Origin: Rhizobium sp. CG5
GTDB taxonomy: Bacteria; Pseudomonadota; Alphaproteobacteria; Rhizobiales; Rhizobiaceae
Reading direction: 5' to 3'
Assembly: GCF_023701945.1 (NCBI RefSeq)
Contig: NZ_JABAEF010000003.1
Span: 186,001 to 250,000 of the forward strand
Length of the DNA: 64,000 nt
The first letter of the stretch is position 1. Each line of letters opens with the position of its first letter. This document shows positions 56,416-64,000 of this stretch, in pieces. The notes under the pieces were generated by a model. The model was given only the letters and a program-made list of their open reading frames with translations. It did not search any database and was not told the origin of the DNA. The position numbers and the translations under genes are program-made.

Positions 56416-57803
56416 CAGCCGTGACCCTCCTTGGTAAAGCTGCCTGAGACGGACTTGCGCTCCTTGAGGAAGGCCGTCGGCTCTCTGGACCCCACGAAGC
56501 CACGCGGCTTGAACAGCATGACGATGATCATCGCCAGGCCGAACAGCAGCATGCGGTAGAGTTCAGGCGTGAAATCGGGCCCGAACACGTGCTTGAGGAA
56601 CTCCATTTCGCGCAGCAGTTCGGTGCCGCCGACCATGACGATCGCCGCAATCGCAATGCCGGTCAGCGAGCCCATGCCGCCGAGAACGACGATGGCGAGA
56701 ATAACCGCCGATTCCAGGAAGACGAAGCTTTCCGGTGAGACAAAACCCTGGCGGGCGGCAAAGAACGAGCCGGCAAAGCCGCCGAACATCGCGCCGATGG
56801 CAAAGGCCGTCAGCTTGGTCGTCACCGTGTTGATGCCGAGCGAACGGCAGGCGGTCTCGTCCTCGCGTAGCGCTTCCCAGGCCCGGCCGATCGGCATGCG
56901 GCGCAGGCGGATGGTGACATAGGCCGTCAGCATGCAGAGTGCCAGGATCAGATAGAACAGGAAGACCTTGTAATAGGCCGACGACATCGGCAGGCCGAAC
57001 AGCTTGGCAAAGCCGGTGGCCGAGGCATCGAACTTGATGCCGAACAGTGTCGCCTTGGGAATGCCGGAAATGCCGAACGTGCCCTTGGTGACATCGGTCC
57101 AGTTGATCAGCACCAGCCGGATAATTTCCCCGAAGGCGAGCGTCACGATGGCCAGGTAGTCGCCCCGCAGACGCAGGACCGGGAAGCCGAGAATGATGCC
57201 CCAGAGTGCAGCAAGCGCGCCGGAGATCGGCAGCAGCACCCAGAAGGACAGGCCATATTGCGACAGCAGCGCGTAGGAATAGGCGCCCACCGCATAGAAG
57301 GCGACATAGCCGAGGTCGAGCAGACCGGCGAGACCCACGACGATGTTCAGGCCCCAGGCCAGCATGACGTAGATCAGGATCTGGATGCCGAAGTTATCGA
57401 CATATTTCAGCGAGCCCTGGATACCGGCCAGCCACATGATGACAGGCGGATAGAGGATCAGCGCGATCAGCGCGATCTTCAGGAAATGCACCTTGAAGAA
57501 ACTCGGCTTGGCGTCGATGTCGGCATCGGCCGCCTTGGCGCGGTTCATCTTGCGCTCGGCAAACCACGGCGCGAACACCGCCACCATCAGGAAGCGGCCG
57601 ACCCCGGCCACCGCCACGAACACGGCCAGAAGGCCCCAGCGCGTATACCAGATCAGTTCGTTGGAAATGTTCTGGTCGGTCTTGATGCCGACGAACAGCA
57701 GGAACATGCCGAATGCGATGGCTGCGGCAAACAGGCCTTCCTTCACTGCCCGTACCAGAAGACTGGACGGCGCCTTGTCGGTCTCGATTGCAGAATGTGC
57801 CAT
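56415..57803 (-). CDS. livM: Branched-chain amino acid ABC transporter permease LivM
   Basis: A 462-aa permease, longer than plain LivM proteins because of an N-terminal extension with two to three extra helices ([18 protein letters not shown] and [20 protein letters not shown]), as in the rhizobial type. The core shows [33 protein letters not shown] (about 157) and the ATPase-contact loop [24 protein letters not shown] (about 312). It follows livH by 4 bp. Confidence 0.93.
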
Positions 57804-57807
57804 CCGC

Positions 57808-58710
57808 TTACACCTTCTCGACTTCGGGCCGGCCCAGAATGCCGGTCGGCTTGAAGATCAGCACGAAGGCCAGGAGGCCGAAGGTCGCGACATCCTTGTA
57901 GGCGATCGAGAAATAGGCCGACCACAGGCTTTCGATCAGGCCGATCAGCAGCCCGCCGAGCACGGCGCCCGGCAGCGAGCCGATGCCACCCAGAACGGCT
58001 GCAGTAAAGGCCTTGACGCCCGGAATGAAGCCATCGTTGAACGAGGCGACGCCATAATACATCAGGTACATGGTGCCGGCGACGGCAGCCAGTGCTGCCC
58101 CCATCACGAAGGTGATGGAAATCGTCTTGTCCACGTCGACGCCGAGCAGAGCCGCCATCTTGCGGTCTTGTTCGGTGGCGCGCTGGGCGCGGCCAAGCGG
58201 CGTCTTGTTGACGATGTACCAGAAGATCGTCAGCAGCACGGCCGTCACGGCGACGATGATCAGCTGCTTCAGGGACACGGTGATCGCACCGAGATGGAAC
58301 ACATCGGTGACCAGCGGCGGGATCGGCTTGTTGCGCGGTCCCTGCGTTACCTGGATGAAATTCGACAGCACGATCGACATGCCGATCGCGGTGATCAGCG
58401 GCGCCAGGCGGAACGATCCGCGCAACGGCCGATAGGCAACCCGCTCGATCGCCCAGTTCCACAGACCCGTCATCAGCATGGCAATCACCAGCATGATCAG
58501 CAGCGCAAGCGCCACCGGAATGCCGGCGAAGAAGGATGTCAGGATGAGGTAGACGATCAGGGCGGAGAAGCCGCCAAGCATGAAAATATCGCCATGAGCG
58601 AAGTTGATCATGCCGATAATACCGTACACCATCGTATAGCCGATAGCCACCAAGCCATAGATGGATCCAAGAGTCAGCCCGTTGATGAGCTGCTGGACGA
58701 AATACTCCAT
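57808..58710 (-). CDS. livH: Branched-chain amino acid ABC transporter permease LivH
   Basis: A 300-aa permease, beginning with [41 protein letters not shown], the classic LivH start. The contact loop [35 protein letters not shown] lies near residue 180. It is the first gene of livHMGF. Confidence 0.94.
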   Translation of the reverse strand: MEYFVQQLINGLTLGSIYGLVAIGYTMVYGIIGMINFAHGDIFMLGGFSALIVYLILTSFFAGIPVALALLIMLVIAMLMTGLWNWAIERVAYRPLRGSFRLAPLITAIGMSIVLSNFIQVTQGPRNKPIPPLVTDVFHLGAITVSLKQLIIVAVTAVLLTIFWYIVNKTPLGRAQRATEQDRKMAALLGVDVDKTISITFVMGAALAAVAGTMYLMYYGVASFNDGFIPGVKAFTAAVLGGIGSLPGAVLGGLLIGLIESLWSAYFSIAYKDVATFGLLAFVLIFKPTGILGRPEVEKV

Positions 58711-58997
58711 TTACTATCCCCCGGACACGGTCCTTTGGACGCCGCGTCTCTTGTATGTTGTCCCATTCGGGTTCTTAACATGAGGGCGATTTGATAGCCT
58801 TTTCGTTTGAAATGTGAAGCGCAAAAGCTGTGCAGCGCGCATTTTGTTACCAGTTGCACACAATTTGGCGCAATCAGGATCAGTTTCATCAAAAAAGCGG
58901 CATGATCCGCTTATTTATTGACCAGATCGGCAGGGATGCCGACCTGGTATCTTGATAATCGTTATATGCTATACATGACTAATACAGTTGCCCGCCA
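58711..58997. terminator. Intergenic region with the terminator of the dehydrogenase gene
   Basis: On the minus strand, AAGCGG-ATCATG-CCGCTT followed by TTTTTT (58889-58912) is a good rho-independent terminator for the gene at 58998. A second, imperfect 12-bp stem (ACCAG.TCGGCA ... TGCCGA.CTGGT, 58921-58948) stands between it and the stop codon. The remaining bases up to the livH start are AT-rich and should contain the liv promoter. Confidence 0.65.
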
Positions 58998-61424
58998 TCA
59001 AGAGCGCATGCGCGAACCGTTGGCGTCGAACAGCGGCTGCGGCTGCAGCTTTGCCGTCAGCATCTCGCCCAGCAGCTCGATGCTCCAGCCTTCGAGCTCG
59101 TTGGCGATCTCTTTCGGCACATAGCCGAGCGCCACCGAGACGCCGCTTCCATGGGCATAACCACCCGAGGTCACCCAACCGCGCACCTCGCCGTTGAACG
59201 AGATCGGTTCGTCACCGATCACGTCGGCATCCCGCGCCTCGATGAGGAAAGTGCAGAGCCGCATCGTGCCGCCCTCTGCCTTTTCGAGGGCCGCCGCCGC
59301 CTTGCCGATGAAATCCGCCTCCTTCTTCAACGACACGAAACGGCCAAGGCCGGCCTCATAGGGCCCATAGAGCGGGCGATATTCGCGCGACCAGCTGCCA
59401 AAGCTCTTTTCCAGCCGGAGCGCGTTGAGCGCCCGCAGGCCAAACAGCGTGATGCCGAATTCGGCGCCGGCCTCCATCAGCGCGTCGAAGAGATAACGCT
59501 GGTATTCCGGCCGCATCCACAGTTCATAGCCGAGATCGCCGGTATAGCTGACGCGCCCGACAATCGCCGGCGCCATGCCGAGATCCATCTCGCGGATATC
59601 CATGAACGGAAAGGCAGCATCCGACAGGTCGAGATGGGTGAGCTTCTGCAGCACCTCGCGTGCCTTCGGTCCTGCAATCGATAGACCGACCAGCCCGAGA
59701 TTGAGCGGATTGATCTCCACCGAGCCGTCCTCCGGCAGATGGCTCTCGAACCAGCGCATGTGATAGTCCTCGGCAATGCCGGAGCCGATGATCAGGAATT
59801 CCTCGTCATCGAGATTGGCCAGCGTAAAATCGCCGATCAGCTTGCCGTCGTCCTTCAGCATCGGTGCCAGCACCATGCGGCCCATGTCCGGGATCTTGCA
59901 GGCCAGCATCCGATCCAGCCAGTCGCGCGCCCCCTCGCCGCCCACCGAATATTTGGCAAAGCCCGAGGTTTCCATCAGCCCGACGCTGGCGCGCACCGCC
60001 TTGGCCTCCGCACCGACCGCCTCGAAATCGGTGGAGCGACGCCAGGAGAACTTGTCCTCGACGCCCTCAGGCGCAAACCACAGCGGCGTTTCCAGACCAT
60101 AGGACGCGCCGAACACGGCGCCTGCGCTTTTGAGCTTGTCGTAGATCGGCGTGGTCAGCAGCGGCCGGCCGCCCGGCAGTTCCTCGTTGGGATAGCGGAT
60201 CGAGAAGCGGCGCGAATAGTTTTCGCGCACCTTGGCATTGGTGTAGCCAAGCGTCGCATAATCGCCATAGCGGCAGACATCCATGGCAAAGACGTCGAAG
60301 CCCGGATCGCCCTCGATGATCCAGTTGGCCAGCGCCAGGCCGACGCCGCCCCCTTGGCTGAAACCGGCCATGACGGCACAGGCCGACCAGAAATTGGTCA
60401 TGCCGCGCACCGGACCCACCAGCGGGTTGCCGTCGGGCGAGAAGGTGAAGGGGCCGTTGATGATCTTCTTGATCCCGGCATTGTTGAAGGCCGGGAAATG
60501 CCGGAAGCCGATTTCCAATTCGTTGGTGATGCGCTCCAGGTCTTCGGCCAGCAGCTCGTGGCCGAAGGTCCACGGCGTCTCGATCGGCGACCACGGTCGG
60601 CAATCCTTTTCATAGGTGCCCATCAGCATGCCGTTGCGCTCCTGGCGGATATAGATCTCGCCATCGAAATCGACGCAATGCATCAGCTCCTTGCCGCGGC
60701 TCTGGTTGAACTCGACGACCTCGGGCATGTCCTCGGTGATCAGGTACATATGCTCCATGGCCAGAACAGGCAGTTCCAGCCCGACCATGCGGCCGACCTC
60801 GCGCGCCCAGAGACCGGCGGCATTGACGACATGCTCGGCGCGGATTTCGCCCTTGTCGGTGATGACCCGCCAGGTGCCGTCTTCGAGCTGCACCAGATCC
60901 TCGACCTTGGTGTGCAGATAGATCTCGGCGCCGTTCTTCTTGGCGGATTTCGCATAGGCATGGGTCGTGCCATAGGGGTCGAGATGGCCTTCGTGCGGAT
61001 CGAACACCGCGCCGACGAACTGCTTGGGATCGAGCAGCGGCATCATCTCATAGGCTTCTTCGGCCGAGATCAGTGTCGCCTCTCCGCCGGCATATTTGCC
61101 CTTGGCGAGCAGCGACTTCATCCAGTCGAAGCGCTCGGTGGTAGCCGCCAGCATCAGGCCGGAGGTCATATGCAACCCGATATCCTGGCCGGAATATTCT
61201 TCGATCTCCTTGTAGAGCTCGACGGTATATTTCTGCAGCTTGGCAACGTTCGGGTCGCCGTTGATGGTGTGCATGCCGCCGGCCGCATGCCAGGTCGAGC
61301 CGGAGGTCAGCTCCGAGCGCTCGACAAGCACGACATCGGTCCAGCCGAACTTGGTCAGGTGATAGAGCACCGAACACCCGACGACACCCCCGCCGATGAC
61401 GACAACTCTGGCATGGCTTTTCAT
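58998..61424 (-). CDS. FAD-dependent dimethylglycine/sarcosine dehydrogenase-like protein with GcvT domain
   Basis: An 808-aa protein of the DMGDH family, which oxidatively demethylates N-methylated glycine and passes the methyl group to tetrahydrofolate. A DadA-type FAD domain comes first: GGGVVG at about residues 9-14, and STWHAAGG near 45, where the histidine is the known covalent flavin site. It runs to about residue 430. A folate-binding GcvT-like half follows (VGLMETSGFAKYSVGGEGARDWLDRML near 487; LRLEKSFGSWSREY near 680). The ATG has AAGGAG. The exact substrate (dimethylglycine, sarcosine or another N-methyl compound) is open. Confidence 0.88.
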   Translation of the reverse strand: MKSHARVVVIGGGVVGCSVLYHLTKFGWTDVVLVERSELTSGSTWHAAGGMHTINGDPNVAKLQKYTVELYKEIEEYSGQDIGLHMTSGLMLAATTERFDWMKSLLAKGKYAGGEATLISAEEAYEMMPLLDPKQFVGAVFDPHEGHLDPYGTTHAYAKSAKKNGAEIYLHTKVEDLVQLEDGTWRVITDKGEIRAEHVVNAAGLWAREVGRMVGLELPVLAMEHMYLITEDMPEVVEFNQSRGKELMHCVDFDGEIYIRQERNGMLMGTYEKDCRPWSPIETPWTFGHELLAEDLERITNELEIGFRHFPAFNNAGIKKIINGPFTFSPDGNPLVGPVRGMTNFWSACAVMAGFSQGGGVGLALANWIIEGDPGFDVFAMDVCRYGDYATLGYTNAKVRENYSRRFSIRYPNEELPGGRPLLTTPIYDKLKSAGAVFGASYGLETPLWFAPEGVEDKFSWRRSTDFEAVGAEAKAVRASVGLMETSGFAKYSVGGEGARDWLDRMLACKIPDMGRMVLAPMLKDDGKLIGDFTLANLDDEEFLIIGSGIAEDYHMRWFESHLPEDGSVEINPLNLGLVGLSIAGPKAREVLQKLTHLDLSDAAFPFMDIREMDLGMAPAIVGRVSYTGDLGYELWMRPEYQRYLFDALMEAGAEFGITLFGLRALNALRLEKSFGSWSREYRPLYGPYEAGLGRFVSLKKEADFIGKAAAALEKAEGGTMRLCTFLIEARDADVIGDEPISFNGEVRGWVTSGGYAHGSGVSVALGYVPKEIANELEGWSIELLGEMLTAKLQPQPLFDANGSRMRS

Positions 61425-61510
61425 GAAACGCTCCTTTGGGTGCTTGCAGGCGATTGCCCGAAGCTAGAGCGGCGCGGGAAAAGCCGGAAGCCCACGCTGC
61501 GACGAAACAT
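61421..61510 (-). CDS. Possible upstream ORF overlapping the dehydrogenase start
   Basis: A 29-codon frame, MFRRSVGFRLFPRRSSFGQ..., starts at 61510 and ends in a TGA that overlaps the ATG of the dehydrogenase gene (ATGA). It is very basic, with five arginines in the first fifteen residues. The ribosome site is weak. It could be a leader peptide coupling translation, or chance. The wider gap (61425-61573) has no other feature. Confidence 0.3.
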   Translation of the reverse strand: MFRRSVGFRLFPRRSSFGQSPASTQRSVS

Positions 61511-61573
61511 GTCGCTCAAGACAAAGAAACTGTCCGAATAGCGCCGCGGCCACAGGTCGGCCGGGGCGGACCG

Positions 61574-62695
61574 TCACGGCGCGGCGCGGCGCAGCGTGAT
61601 GCGGGTCAGCTCGGCCGTCGTTCCCAGCCGCAGAGCAAAGCCCGGCCAGAGCGCCGTCCCGTTGTTGACGTAAAGCTGCATGGCCCCGACCCGGTAGAGA
61701 CCGGACACGAAGCCGTTGTTCGCTCTAGCCACCATCCGATCGAGGCCGACGATCATTCCGCCATGGGTATGACCGGACAGCTGCAGTGCGACGCCGGCTT
61801 CCGCCGCCTTTGCCGCCAGCATCGGCTGATGATCGAGCAGCACGACGGGCACATTGGCCGGTGTCCCACGCAAAGCCGCAGCTAGGTCCGGAGCGGGAGA
61901 GCCGCTCCGCTCCGCCGAGAGGTCCGTGACACCAGCCAGCACCAGCTCGGCTCCGTCGCGCCTCAGGATCGCATGGTCATTGGCCAAAATGCGCATGTTC
62001 TGGCCTGCAAAGTGTTGCAGCCAGTTGTCCACGCCAAAGAAATATTCGTGGTTTCCAGGAATCGTATAGACCCCATCGGGGGCCTGCAGACCCGATAGCG
62101 GAGCAACATCCGCGCGGCGATGGTCAAGGTCGCCGTCGATCAGGTCTCCGGTGATCACGATCACATCAGCCCCGAGCGCATTGGTCCGCGCCACGACGGC
62201 CTGCGTCCACGCTGCCGGAAAAAGCCGGCTGATGTGAAGGTCGGTCAGTTGCACGAGACGATAGCCGTCGAATTCCTGGGGAAGGCCGGGAATGGAAATT
62301 TCCACGTCTTTCAGCGGCGGCACGATGATGGCGCGGCTGACACCCAGACCCGCAAGGGCGATGGCCGCGCCGCCCAGCGCATATCGCACCCCGACCGGCA
62401 CAACGGGAAACGATCCCTTGACGACCATCACCAGCAGCGAGGCCGCATCGAGCACAATCTGGAACACCGCCAGCATCAGGATGGCGCCCAACAGCACGTT
62501 GAAGCCAATGACCAGCGGGCGCGGAAACTCCGGCGCAAAAACCGATCCGGACGAAAGGCGGCTGAACAGGTGGTACTGGGAGGCAATCAGCAGCATGATC
62601 GCCAGCGCCAGCTTGAAGGTCCAGTTCCAGGGCAATGGCTGGATAAACCGGACGACGACCACCAGCCACGGCAGCCCGAAAATGAGATGAAACAT
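61574..62695 (-). CDS. Membrane-anchored metallophosphoesterase
   Basis: A 373-aa protein with four N-terminal helices (about residues 1-130) and a calcineurin-like phosphoesterase domain carrying all motifs: LTDLH (about 150), GDLIDGD (about 185), GNHEYFF (about 220) and SGHTHGG (about 310). It resembles the YkuE/YaeI type, which act on phospholipid-linked or nucleotide phosphates at the membrane. The ATG at 62695 was chosen for family fit and an AAAGGCG site. The substrate is unknown. Confidence 0.88.
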   Translation of the reverse strand: MFHLIFGLPWLVVVVRFIQPLPWNWTFKLALAIMLLIASQYHLFSRLSSGSVFAPEFPRPLVIGFNVLLGAILMLAVFQIVLDAASLLVMVVKGSFPVVPVGVRYALGGAAIALAGLGVSRAIIVPPLKDVEISIPGLPQEFDGYRLVQLTDLHISRLFPAAWTQAVVARTNALGADVIVITGDLIDGDLDHRRADVAPLSGLQAPDGVYTIPGNHEYFFGVDNWLQHFAGQNMRILANDHAILRRDGAELVLAGVTDLSAERSGSPAPDLAAALRGTPANVPVVLLDHQPMLAAKAAEAGVALQLSGHTHGGMIVGLDRMVARANNGFVSGLYRVGAMQLYVNNGTALWPGFALRLGTTAELTRITLRRAAP

Positions 62696-62794
62696 CAAAC
62701 GCCTTTCGTGTTGATCACCCTGCACTACGGCCGGAAGGCACCGGCAGATCACAGGGGTTCGAGCGTTTGTGCCAAGAAGCCAGCGGCGTCGATA

Positions 62795-63487
62795 TCACGC
62801 GGATCGCTGGTGCATTGCCCGTGCAACGATCGTCGGCTGCTCCGGCGCCGGGCCGAGGATCAGCGCCAGCGCGATGTCGATCCTGGTCTCCAGTTCGTCG
62901 TTGATCCCGTTGCAATCGAGCTTGCTGATCAGCGCCTTGAACTGCAGCGCGCCGAGCGTTGCGCCGATGAAGACATCGGCGATCATGCCGGGATCGTGGC
63001 TCTTCATCGTCACAGCGCTATTGCGCTCGATTTCCTGGGAGACGAAGCTGCGCGTCTTCTGAACGCAGTCGTCATAGAATTGCTGCGCCAGTTCCGGCGA
63101 TTTGCCGGCTTCCGAGATCACCAGCCGGGTCAGACGAAGCTGCCGCGGCGAAAACACGAACCGGGCAATATCCAGCAGCAGGTCATGCAGCGCCTGCCGC
63201 CCCACTGTTGCCGTGGCCGGATCGGTCGGTCGGGTGATTGCCGGATACTCGTGGCTATTGATCAGGGCGGTGAACAGAGCCTGCTTGTCGGGATAGAGCC
63301 GATAGACGGATTTCTTGGCCATGCCGCAGTCGCGCGCGATCTGCTCCATCGTCGCATCGCCGTAACCGGTCGCCGAAAACACCCGCTCGGCAGCCTCGAT
63401 GATCAGCATCCGCCGCTCCGCCTCCGGCATGACCGGCGGCCTGATCGATACGCTCTCTTTACCCTGACGGGCGGTTTCGAGGTCCAT
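62795..63487 (-). CDS. TetR/AcrR-family regulator
   Basis: A 230-aa repressor with an N-terminal helix-turn-helix (ATGYGDATMEQIARDCGMAKKSVYRLYPDKQALFTAL, about residues 39-74) and a C-terminal TetR ligand domain. The ATG at 63487 has AAGGAG upstream. It is divergent from an MFS drug-efflux gene; the shared 127-bp region contains two copies of an 18-bp palindrome, so it probably represses both. Confidence 0.9.
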   Translation of the reverse strand: MDLETARQGKESVSIRPPVMPEAERRMLIIEAAERVFSATGYGDATMEQIARDCGMAKKSVYRLYPDKQALFTALINSHEYPAITRPTDPATATVGRQALHDLLLDIARFVFSPRQLRLTRLVISEAGKSPELAQQFYDDCVQKTRSFVSQEIERNSAVTMKSHDPGMIADVFIGATLGALQFKALISKLDCNGINDELETRIDIALALILGPAPEQPTIVARAMHQRSA

Positions 63488-63519
63488 ACTCCGTCTCCTT
63501 GACATTTTTCTTGACAAGA

Positions 63520-63566
63520 GGAAACGAATACGTTTCCTGTTTTGTAGCGGAAACGTTATCGTTTCC
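63520..63566. promoter_or_regulatory. Tandem TetR operators between regulator and MFS pump
   Basis: GGAAACG-AATA-CGTTTCC (63520-63537) and GGAAACG-TTAT-CGTTTCC (63549-63566) are perfect palindromes with identical 7-bp arms, 29 bp apart centre to centre, or nearly three helix turns. This fits two repressor dimers on the same face of the DNA controlling both divergent promoters. Confidence 0.85.
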
Positions 63567-63614
63567 TCTCCTGTCTGGCAAGCGGAACCGTCCGCACGAG
63601 AAAGAGATGCTTTG

Positions 63615-64000
63615 ATGGACAAGAAAACACTGCCGATCGCCCTGTGCCTGGGTGCGCTCTGTGCCCTGGGGCCGCTCGGCACCGATATGTACCTGAGCGC
63701 CATGCCGCAAATGTCTGCCGATCTGGGCGCCCCGGCCGCCAGTATCCAGATGAGCGTCATGAGCTTTTTCCTGGGCTTTACCATCGGCCAATTGTTCTAC
63801 GGTCCGATTTCGGACCGCACCGGTCGCAAGCCGATGGTCTACCTGGCCCTTGCGATCTTCCTCATCGCCTCGATCGGCTGCACCTTTGCAACCAGTGCCG
63901 ACCAGTTGCTGGTCTGGCGCTTCGCCCAGGGCATCGGCGGCTCGATCGGCATGGTGATCAGCACAGCCGTCGTCCGCGACCTCTACACCGGCGTCATGGC
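63615..64000 (+). CDS. Bcr/CflA-type MFS drug efflux transporter (3' end outside window)
   Basis: The first 128 residues of a major facilitator protein: MDKKTLPIALCLGALCALGPLGTDMYLSAMPQM, then GQLFYGPISDRTGRKPMVYLALAIF (the MFS motif A loop) and RFAQGIGGSIGMVISTAVVRDLY, all typical of the Bcr/CflA subfamily. The frame is open to the window edge. It is divergent from the TetR gene and probably derepressed by a drug-like ligand. Confidence 0.88.
   Translation, partial: MDKKTLPIALCLGALCALGPLGTDMYLSAMPQMSADLGAPAASIQMSVMSFFLGFTIGQLFYGPISDRTGRKPMVYLALAIFLIASIGCTFATSADQLLVWRFAQGIGGSIGMVISTAVVRDLYTGVM

Overview
The window is high-GC chromosomal DNA from an alphaproteobacterium, almost certainly of the Rhizobiaceae (Rhizobium/Agrobacterium group). 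The grounds are gene content and order: a urt-ure supercluster with the rhizobial urease-region accessory genes, livHMGF next to a small membrane protein gene, an AraC-type pobR beside pobA, and paired rhizobial-style palindromic repeats. There is no rRNA, tRNA, CRISPR, prophage or IS element. Most of the window is nitrogen and nucleobase salvage, plus regulators, signalling proteins and two transport-dependent side pathways.

Layout. 1-2.6 kb: the end of an Lrp-type regulator, then pobA and its divergent AraC regulator (4-hydroxybenzoate to protocatechuate). 2.7-5.5 kb: preT-preA, the two-subunit dihydropyrimidine dehydrogenase. 5.7-8.4 kb: a CHASE-PAS-GGDEF-EAL protein. 8.4-10.2 kb: a divergent AraC regulator and short-chain dehydrogenase. 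10.3-18.5 kb and on to 19.5 kb: a RutR-like regulator, N-carbamoyl-beta-alanine amidohydrolase, a MazE/MazF-type pair, dihydropyrimidinase, a cupin, and an NMT1-type ABC importer. Together with preTA these give a complete reductive pyrimidine route (uracil to dihydrouracil to N-carbamoyl-beta-alanine to beta-alanine, CO2 and NH3). Two matching RutR-like palindromes lie before preT and before the amidohydrolase. 19.9-24.4 kb: an RND efflux pair. 24.6-27.1 kb: an epimerase, a GNAT protein and a Crp/Fnr regulator with a perfect TTGAT-N4-ATCAA box upstream.

27.1-44.8 kb (minus strand) is urea use. It runs urtABCDE (urea ABC importer), an LpqC-like esterase, ureD, ureA, a DUF1272 protein, a ureA remnant with an orphan gene, ureB, an LprI-like protein, a GT29-like protein, a VapB/VapC pair, ureC and a DUF2459 protein. 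A peroxiredoxin and a diguanylate cyclase follow, then ureE, ureF and ureG. 45-46.6 kb: cold-shock protein, ribosomal protein S21 and small proteins. 46.8-51.1 kb: a large fusion of an NCS1 nucleobase-type transporter with a histidine kinase and receiver, translationally coupled to a LuxR-type response regulator. 51.4-53.0 kb: an acyl-CoA synthetase. 53.2-58.7 kb: a branched-chain amino acid ABC importer. 59.0-61.4 kb: a dimethylglycine/sarcosine dehydrogenase-like flavoprotein. 61.6-64 kb: a metallophosphoesterase and a TetR regulator divergent from a Bcr/CflA-type MFS pump that runs off the window.

Most noteworthy: the transporter-kinase fusion with a cysteine-rich module; two unrelated toxin-antitoxin pairs, each inside a nitrogen-catabolic operon and ending within about 5 nt of the start codon of the next catabolic enzyme; five composite inverted-repeat elements whose small hairpins differ in sequence but stay paired; and a diverged second copy of the ureA 3' end beside an orphan gene. 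All assignments rest on reading the sequence; no database search was run.
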